Positions 58,797 to 64,000 of a stretch of DNA of 64,000 bases are shown piece after piece. The notes beneath the pieces are model-generated. The model was not told where the DNA came from. It did not search any database and was given only the letters and a program-made list of their open reading frames with translations. The position numbers and the translations under genes were made by a program. The DNA lies in assembly GCF_021728415.1 (NCBI RefSeq), contig NZ_JAKKDV010000001.1, forward strand, positions 973,977-1,037,976, given 5' to 3'. The stretch comes from Flaviramulus multivorans (GTDB lineage Bacteria > Bacteroidota > Bacteroidia > Flavobacteriales > Flavobacteriaceae). How positions within the stretch are numbered: the first letter of the stretch is position 1; every line of letters begins with the position of its first letter.

Positions 58797-61613
58797 ATGG
58801 AAATTTACGCAACCATAATCATTGAGTTTATACTTGTTATATCAAGTATTCTTATTTTATTCAAACTCAGATCCAGGATTGGTCTGGCTCCTCTTTACAT
58901 TGTTTTAGGAGCTTTACAATTTTTACAAGCCAATTTGGGAACTTCCTTTAGTTTCAGATTTTTTGATGATTACGTAATTTACCCAGGCTCCATTATTTTA
59001 TTTAGTGGGTTATTATTTGCAGTTTTATTAATTTATATAAAAGAAGGAGTTGCAAGCGCTCGAGCGCTTATTATAGGAGTTGTAATTTCAAATGTCATCT
59101 TGTCTTTTGCATTCGAAATCACACATATACAGCAAGTAATAGGCAGTAAGCTTAATAATATAACAACCCCTTTATATTCTATTTATGATATAAACTTTAA
59201 GTACTTATTTAGCGGAACCGCCATATTATTTATAGATTTTTTACTCATTGCAATTCTTTATCAGTACTTAATAACAAAATTTAAAAAGCTGCCTTATTTT
59301 ATAATTTTGTTTATATCCTTATGGACTATTTTAATGTTTGATGCGTTTGCATTTAATTTAGCTTTATTTTATGGAACACCAACACTTAAAACATCATTAT
59401 TTAGCCATGTTTTAGGGAAATCTGTTGCAGCCACTTTATATGCTTTAACACTATATTTATATATTAAGTATTTAGACGGAGAAAAGGAAAAATCAACTTT
59501 TATAGCTAAACAAGAAAGGGATATTTTTTCTATAATAAAGTATAGAAAACAATATGAAGACCTTAAAATTGAAAAAGCAAAAGTAGAGCGGAAATTAACA
59601 TCACAATTAGAAACTACTCTGCATAATATTTCAGATGGATTTGTATCACTTGATACTAATTGGTGTTATACCTATATAAATAATAAAGCAGCAGAATTTT
59701 TAGGAAAAACACCTGAAAGTTTACTTGGAAAACATATATGGACGGAGTTTCCGGATGGTGTAAATCGTTCTTTTTACAAAGTGTATTATGAGGCTGTTGA
59801 AACTCAAAGAACAATATATTTTGAAGACTATTATGAGCCCATGGATAAATGGTTTGAAAACAGGGTGTACCCGTCACCTGATGGCTTAACAATTTATTTC
59901 ACAGATATTACTGAGCAGAAAAAGGCAGGAATAGCTGTAAAAGAAAGTGAAAACCACATAAGAACCATTTTAGAAACAGAACCAGAGTGTATAAAACAAC
60001 TTAATCGAAAGGGTGAATTGTTGTATATGAACCCTGCAGGGTTAGAAATGATTGAAGCAGATAACTTAGAAATGGTTAAAAACCAGTCTGTTTTAAACTT
60101 AGTATGTAAAGAACATCAAATGGCATTTAAAAAACTTATTGTCGATGTTTTTGAAGGTCAATCAAGGCAACTCATATTCCAAATTAAAGGTATTAAAGGC
60201 ACAAAAAGATGGTTAGAAACACATTCAGTTCCGTTTAGAGATACCGAAGGAAAAATTATTTCATTACTCGGTGTTACAAGAGATGTTACTGCTAGACGAG
60301 AAGCAGATACTAATAACCTAATGTTACTTTCTTTATTGGAAACCAGTGATGATTTTATTGGTTTAGCAGACTTAGAAGGCAAGCCCATTTATTTAAATGC
60401 TAATGGAAGAAAATTAGTTGGATTAGACGAAAATGAAAAACTGCCGGAATCCATTTCAGATTTTTTCCCGGTGGAATATCACGACACGATTGTAAATGAA
60501 CACATGCCCAACATTTTTACTAAGAATAAGTGGAAAGGAGAAGCGCAGTTTAAAAGTTTTAAAACAGGCGATTTAATACCTATTGAGATGTCTGGTTTTT
60601 TAATACATGACAGTGCTACCAAAAAACCAATGGCATTGGGTATTGTAGCCACGGACGTTTCTAAGCGCAAACAAGCCGAAGAGGATTTAAAAAATAGTGA
60701 GCTTTTATTCCGCCGATTAACGTCTAGCGCGCCAGTAGGGATTTTTCAGACAGATAAAGAAGGCTCGTGTAATTATGTGAATGAAGAGTGGTTAAATTAT
60801 GCAGGTATGTCCTTTCATGATGCCTTGGGGTTTGGTTGGTCTAATGCCATATATGCAGAAGATAGAGAAAGAGTTGTTCAAGCTTGGCAGCAGTATGTTT
60901 TAACTGGAGGGGATTTTAATATAGAATTCAGATTTCAGAATAAAAAGAATAATAACATCACCTGGATATCAGTTAAGGCTGTTGAAACCTATGATGCCAA
61001 CAATAATTTGTATGGCTATATAGGTATGACTTTGGATATTACCAAGCGCAAGGAAATTGAAGATCAAATTAAAAGTAGCGAAAAATACCTCGATAATATT
61101 ATAAATAATATTGGAGACCCTGTATTTGTAAAAGACCATAAAAGCCGTTTGCTTTTAGTAAATGATGCTTTCTGTGAAATTTTCAACCTTTCAAGAGAAG
61201 ATGTTATAGGTAAAACATTAGCAGAAAATGTTCCTCCAGAAGAAAGAGAAAGCTTTTTAAGTATAGATAAACATGTTATATCTACTGGAATTGAAAATAT
61301 TAACGAAGAAACTTTAACATTAGAAGGAAAAGAAACGAAAATAATTTCTACAAAGAAAACTAGATTTATTGATAGTAAAAATAACAAGTTTTTAATAGGG
61401 ATTATAAGAGATATCACCGACCGTAAGAAAGCTGAAGTTGAACTTGAGAATCACAGAAATAATCTTGAAGAATTAGTAGAAAAACGAACCGAAGAAGTTA
61501 ATTTGAAAAATGAAGAGTTACAACGCATGAATAAATTGTTTGTAGGAAGAGAATTAAGAATGAAAGAACTTAAGAATATTATTAAAGACCTTCAGGATAA
61601 AAATGAGAATTAA
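58797..61613 (+). CDS. Membrane sensor with five PAS domains and no kinase domain
   Basis: The 938-residue protein has seven predicted membrane helices (about residues 1-230), then five PAS domains (about 270-375, 385-500, 508-620, 636-755, 762-880) with typical motifs such as GDPVFVKDHKSRLLLVNDAF and TSSAPVGIFQTDKEGSCNYVN. It ends in a charged coiled coil carrying MNKLFVGRELRMKELKNI. There is no HisKA or HATPase sequence, and the frame closes with a stop, so it is not an obvious truncation. The kinase gene follows 42 bp later. Probable role: signal input to that kinase. Confidence 0.9.
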   Translation: MEIYATIIIEFILVISSILILFKLRSRIGLAPLYIVLGALQFLQANLGTSFSFRFFDDYVIYPGSIILFSGLLFAVLLIYIKEGVASARALIIGVVISNVILSFAFEITHIQQVIGSKLNNITTPLYSIYDINFKYLFSGTAILFIDFLLIAILYQYLITKFKKLPYFIILFISLWTILMFDAFAFNLALFYGTPTLKTSLFSHVLGKSVAATLYALTLYLYIKYLDGEKEKSTFIAKQERDIFSIIKYRKQYEDLKIEKAKVERKLTSQLETTLHNISDGFVSLDTNWCYTYINNKAAEFLGKTPESLLGKHIWTEFPDGVNRSFYKVYYEAVETQRTIYFEDYYEPMDKWFENRVYPSPDGLTIYFTDITEQKKAGIAVKESENHIRTILETEPECIKQLNRKGELLYMNPAGLEMIEADNLEMVKNQSVLNLVCKEHQMAFKKLIVDVFEGQSRQLIFQIKGIKGTKRWLETHSVPFRDTEGKIISLLGVTRDVTARREADTNNLMLLSLLETSDDFIGLADLEGKPIYLNANGRKLVGLDENEKLPESISDFFPVEYHDTIVNEHMPNIFTKNKWKGEAQFKSFKTGDLIPIEMSGFLIHDSATKKPMALGIVATDVSKRKQAEEDLKNSELLFRRLTSSAPVGIFQTDKEGSCNYVNEEWLNYAGMSFHDALGFGWSNAIYAEDRERVVQAWQQYVLTGGDFNIEFRFQNKKNNNITWISVKAVETYDANNNLYGYIGMTLDITKRKEIEDQIKSSEKYLDNIINNIGDPVFVKDHKSRLLLVNDAFCEIFNLSREDVIGKTLAENVPPEERESFLSIDKHVISTGIENINEETLTLEGKETKIISTKKTRFIDSKNNKFLIGIIRDITDRKKAEVELENHRNNLEELVEKRTEEVNLKNEELQRMNKLFVGRELRMKELKNIIKDLQDKNEN

Positions 61614-61655
61614 ATCAACTTTTAAAATAAGGGAATCATTTAACTGTGTTTTATC

Positions 61656-63803
61656 ATGAAGAGTAATGGATTCTTTCTTTTCTTAAAAAAACCTTTGGTA
61701 GCGGGACTCCTAGCTTTTATTGTGCTGTTTTCTATTTCCCAATATATAGCATATCAGAAGTATTTAATTAATGAAAATGAGCAAAAAAAAGAAATTGATG
61801 CTCAGGTAAGTATAATAAAAGAAAAACTGCAAGCCTTAGTTATGTACAGCTACTCAGCAACTAAGGCACTAGCGTATATTGTAGAACGAAACGGAATACC
61901 CAACGATTTTGATAACATAGCAATTGATTTATTAGATAGACAAGAATATTTTGATGTAGTAGAGTTAGTTGATAGTACAGGTACAATCACACATGTATAT
62001 CCATTAAAGGATAATGAAGTTGTCGGTTTTAATATTATAAAAAGCAACGAAGCTATGAGTGGTGCGCTTGCCACCATAAAAAGAAAAGATTTTTTTGTTG
62101 CTGGTCCTGTTAATTTAAAGCAGGGAGGTGTTGGAATCATAAGTAGACAACCCATTTTTATAGATGATAAATTTTCAGGATTTTCGGCAGTGGTTACAAA
62201 ACTTTCTACTTTTTTTAATGATTTAAATATTAATACTTCTAAAGATAAGCGCTTCGTTTACCAATTGTCAAGGGTAAATCCAAAAACAGGAAAAGAGGAT
62301 TATTTTTTAGAAAGCGATGTAACACTTTTTAAAGAATCGGCGATACCTATTGAAATCCCTTTTGGCGAATGGAAACTATATGTTGCGCAAACCAAAAACT
62401 CTTTAAATACGGCAATATCGTTTTCAATAATTGGTTTTATAATTGCAATTCTTGGAGGTTTGGGTGTGTTTTATTTGATGGGGCAATCAGAGCGCGTAAG
62501 TAAACTTATAACTAGTAAACTAAAAGAGCAAGAAGCACAATTAAAACTTATACATGAAACCACAAGTGAGCAAATAAAAAAGAGTGAGTTATTGTATCGT
62601 AGTCTAACCTCTAACGCTCCAGTTGGAATTTTTAATGCAAATGAAAAAGGAGAATGTACTTATGTTAATGAGCAATGGATGGCATATTCTGGGTTGAATT
62701 TTGAAGAATCCATGGGAAGCGGTTGGCAAAACGCATTACACCCAAAAGATAAAGAAAGCGTAATTGAAGAATGGAAAGAATCACTTCTCAACAACAATGA
62801 TTTTATATCAGAATTCAGAATTCAGAATAAAGCAGGAAAAATTACTTGGGTAGCCGCAAAGGCAATTAAGCTCATGGACATAAATAACAATGAGTACGGA
62901 TATATTGGCATTCTTTCTGATATTACCGAAAGGATTAATAATGAAAATGAATTGTTATTATATAAAAATAATTTAGAGAACTTGGTAAATTCAAGAACCG
63001 AAGAACTAAATGATAGTAAAGTAGCTCTATTAAACCTTTTGGAAGATATAAATGCCCAATCTGTTGAATTGGAAAAAGAAAAAGTAAAGGCGCAATCTGC
63101 CGATTTAATGAAATCTGCTTTTTTAGCCACTATGTCGCATGAGTTAAGAACTCCGATGAACTCTATTATAGGTTTTACTGGTATTTTATTAAAAGAATTA
63201 GCAGGACCATTAAATAAAGAACAAAAAAAGCAACTCGCTATGGTTAAAAATAGCGGCGTGCATTTGTTAGGCTTAATAAATGATATCTTAGACATCTCTA
63301 AAATTGAAGCAGGAAAATTAAAAGTAACATTTTACCCTTTTAACTACCTAGCTTCCTTAAAAAACACCGTAGATTTTTTATTGCCACAAGTAACCGCTAA
63401 AGGACTTACTTTAAAAACGGAGGTTTTAGAAACTGAGATAACACTTGTAAGTGACGAAAGAAGGGTTGAACAAATCCTGCTTAACCTACTTTCAAATGCT
63501 ATTAAATTCTCAGATGAAGGTACTATAATTGTAAAAGTGAACGTAAAAGATAATATTTTAACAACCCAGATAATTGATCAAGGTGTTGGAATTAGCGAAA
63601 AAAATCTCGTGAAGCTGTTTATGCCTTTTATTCAACTTGAATCGGGTCTTAGTCGTAATCACGAAGGCACAGGTTTAGGTCTCGCAATTAGTAAAAATTT
63701 AATTGAAAAATTAGGTGGAACTATTTCTGTACAAAGTAAGCTAGGAAAGGGTAGTACATTTACCTTTACTTTACCATTAGAAAATTACGACGATAAAAAT
63801 TAA
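61656..63803 (+). CDS. CHASE-PAS sensor histidine kinase
   Basis: The 715-residue kinase has an N-terminal helix (about 12-32), a periplasmic CHASE domain (about 45-250, with YFDVVELVDSTGTITHVYPL and GGVGIISRQPIF) and a second helix (about 250-275). A PAS domain (about 310-425), a coiled-coil linker and HisKA follow, with His495 in FLATMSHELRTPMNSIIGFTG. HATPase_c has LNLLSNAIKFSDEG, DQGVGISEKNLVKLFMPFIQ and GTGLGLAISKNLIEKLGG. Its response-regulator gene begins at 63871, giving a sensor-kinase-regulator triad with the upstream PAS protein. CHASE domains bind small extracytoplasmic ligands. Confidence 0.94.
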   Translation: MKSNGFFLFLKKPLVAGLLAFIVLFSISQYIAYQKYLINENEQKKEIDAQVSIIKEKLQALVMYSYSATKALAYIVERNGIPNDFDNIAIDLLDRQEYFDVVELVDSTGTITHVYPLKDNEVVGFNIIKSNEAMSGALATIKRKDFFVAGPVNLKQGGVGIISRQPIFIDDKFSGFSAVVTKLSTFFNDLNINTSKDKRFVYQLSRVNPKTGKEDYFLESDVTLFKESAIPIEIPFGEWKLYVAQTKNSLNTAISFSIIGFIIAILGGLGVFYLMGQSERVSKLITSKLKEQEAQLKLIHETTSEQIKKSELLYRSLTSNAPVGIFNANEKGECTYVNEQWMAYSGLNFEESMGSGWQNALHPKDKESVIEEWKESLLNNNDFISEFRIQNKAGKITWVAAKAIKLMDINNNEYGYIGILSDITERINNENELLLYKNNLENLVNSRTEELNDSKVALLNLLEDINAQSVELEKEKVKAQSADLMKSAFLATMSHELRTPMNSIIGFTGILLKELAGPLNKEQKKQLAMVKNSGVHLLGLINDILDISKIEAGKLKVTFYPFNYLASLKNTVDFLLPQVTAKGLTLKTEVLETEITLVSDERRVEQILLNLLSNAIKFSDEGTIIVKVNVKDNILTTQIIDQGVGISEKNLVKLFMPFIQLESGLSRNHEGTGLGLAISKNLIEKLGGTISVQSKLGKGSTFTFTLPLENYDDKN

Positions 63804-63870
63804 GATTACACAATCAAATTTAATATATTTAGCTAGTAACATTCTGATATTAAATTTATTACCGTAAAGC

Positions 63871-64000
63871 ATGAAACCAACTATTTTAATAATCGAGGAT
63901 AATAAGCAAAATATGTATATGTTGTCATATCTACTAACAAAAAGTAGTTACAACGTATTGGAGGCTTATAATGGGGTTGATGGATTACAGTTAGCACATG
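63871..64000 (+). CDS. Response regulator, 3' part outside window
   Basis: Only 43 codons are visible before the right edge. MKPTILIIEDNKQNMYMLSY has the acidic pocket (EDN) of receiver domains of the CheY type, and SYNVLEAYNGVDGLQLAH is the second helix and loop typical of this fold. The phosphoacceptor Asp is beyond the window. The location 67 bp after the CHASE-PAS kinase supports it being the partner. Whether it has an output domain cannot be seen. Confidence 0.85.
   Translation, partial: MKPTILIIEDNKQNMYMLSYLLTKSSYNVLEAYNGVDGLQLAH

Noticed and set aside
1-64000. CRISPR array, prophage, insertion sequence, restriction-modification or toxin-antitoxin locus
   Set aside because: No direct-repeat array, transposase, integrase, phage structural gene, methyltransferase-nuclease pair or toxin-antitoxin pair was recognised on either strand.

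Overview
This 64 kb window is AT-rich, compact bacterial chromosome. Its gene families, T9SS sorting domains, TAnnTTTG-type -7 promoters, lack of Shine-Dalgarno sequences, fused DnaQ-DnaE polymerase and Bacteroidetes-specific DUF families (DUF3098, DUF4271, DUF4296, DUF5689, DUF6370) point to a Bacteroidota, most likely a member of the Flavobacteriaceae. It is mostly housekeeping sequence. No phage, insertion sequence, CRISPR array, restriction system or toxin-antitoxin module was recognised. The first gene (glycerate kinase) and last gene (response regulator) are cut by the window edges.

Layout. 0-7 kb: a glycerate kinase fragment, DUF3098/ftsX on the minus strand, a PanE-like reductase, an EamA transporter and leuS, which carries a lower-GC expansion near its KMSKS loop. 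7-19 kb: a small lipoprotein, a SemiSWEET, alanine dehydrogenase, a membrane zinc peptidase, a membrane-anchored MutS-like ATPase, a thioredoxin/TPR protein, a LytS/LytTR two-component pair, a probable methionine/glutamine-transaminase plus omega-amidase salvage pair, an Ig-like lipoprotein and comF. 19-33 kb: glyS, an outer-membrane protein, an Lrp regulator with a saccharopine-dehydrogenase-like enzyme, pckA, hemD-DUF4271, a GT2-dihydroorotase-DUF4296 operon, an epimerase and tyrS. 33-45 kb: YHS and LuxE-like proteins, two T9SS-sorted proteins (one almost nothing but the sorting domain), a PhoB/PhoR-like pair, a GT28-like glycosyltransferase, the trmB-lysE-ATL-mrp-nifU run, a ferredoxin and a metallophosphoesterase. 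45-58 kb: glutaryl-CoA dehydrogenase, a tRNA A37 methyltransferase, two PA2169-type four-helix-bundle paralogues flanking rpsP-rimM and a lactonase, dnaE, trxA, an orphan clpP and a DUF58 protein. 58-64 kb: tRNA-Asp and a sensory cluster made of a kinase-less multi-PAS membrane protein, a CHASE-PAS histidine kinase and a response regulator.

The most notable non-coding structure is a set of dispersed intergenic palindromes. Family 1 has seven half-units at four loci. Each half-unit has nearly constant flanks (TTCGAGTGA and GTATCGAGAA) around a core whose sequence varies while its ability to form a hairpin is kept, so compensatory change is visible by eye. Half-units occur singly or as pairs in either inverted arrangement. 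Family 2 has three copies with GGGCG...CGGGCT and ATCC(C)TAACGC-like ends. Family 3 is a single 140 bp inverted repeat with CTCCCCAAAGGGGAG arms. Clear intrinsic terminators and two textbook Bacteroidota promoters (TTG-N19-TAnnTTTG, before rpsP and before tRNA-Asp) are also present.
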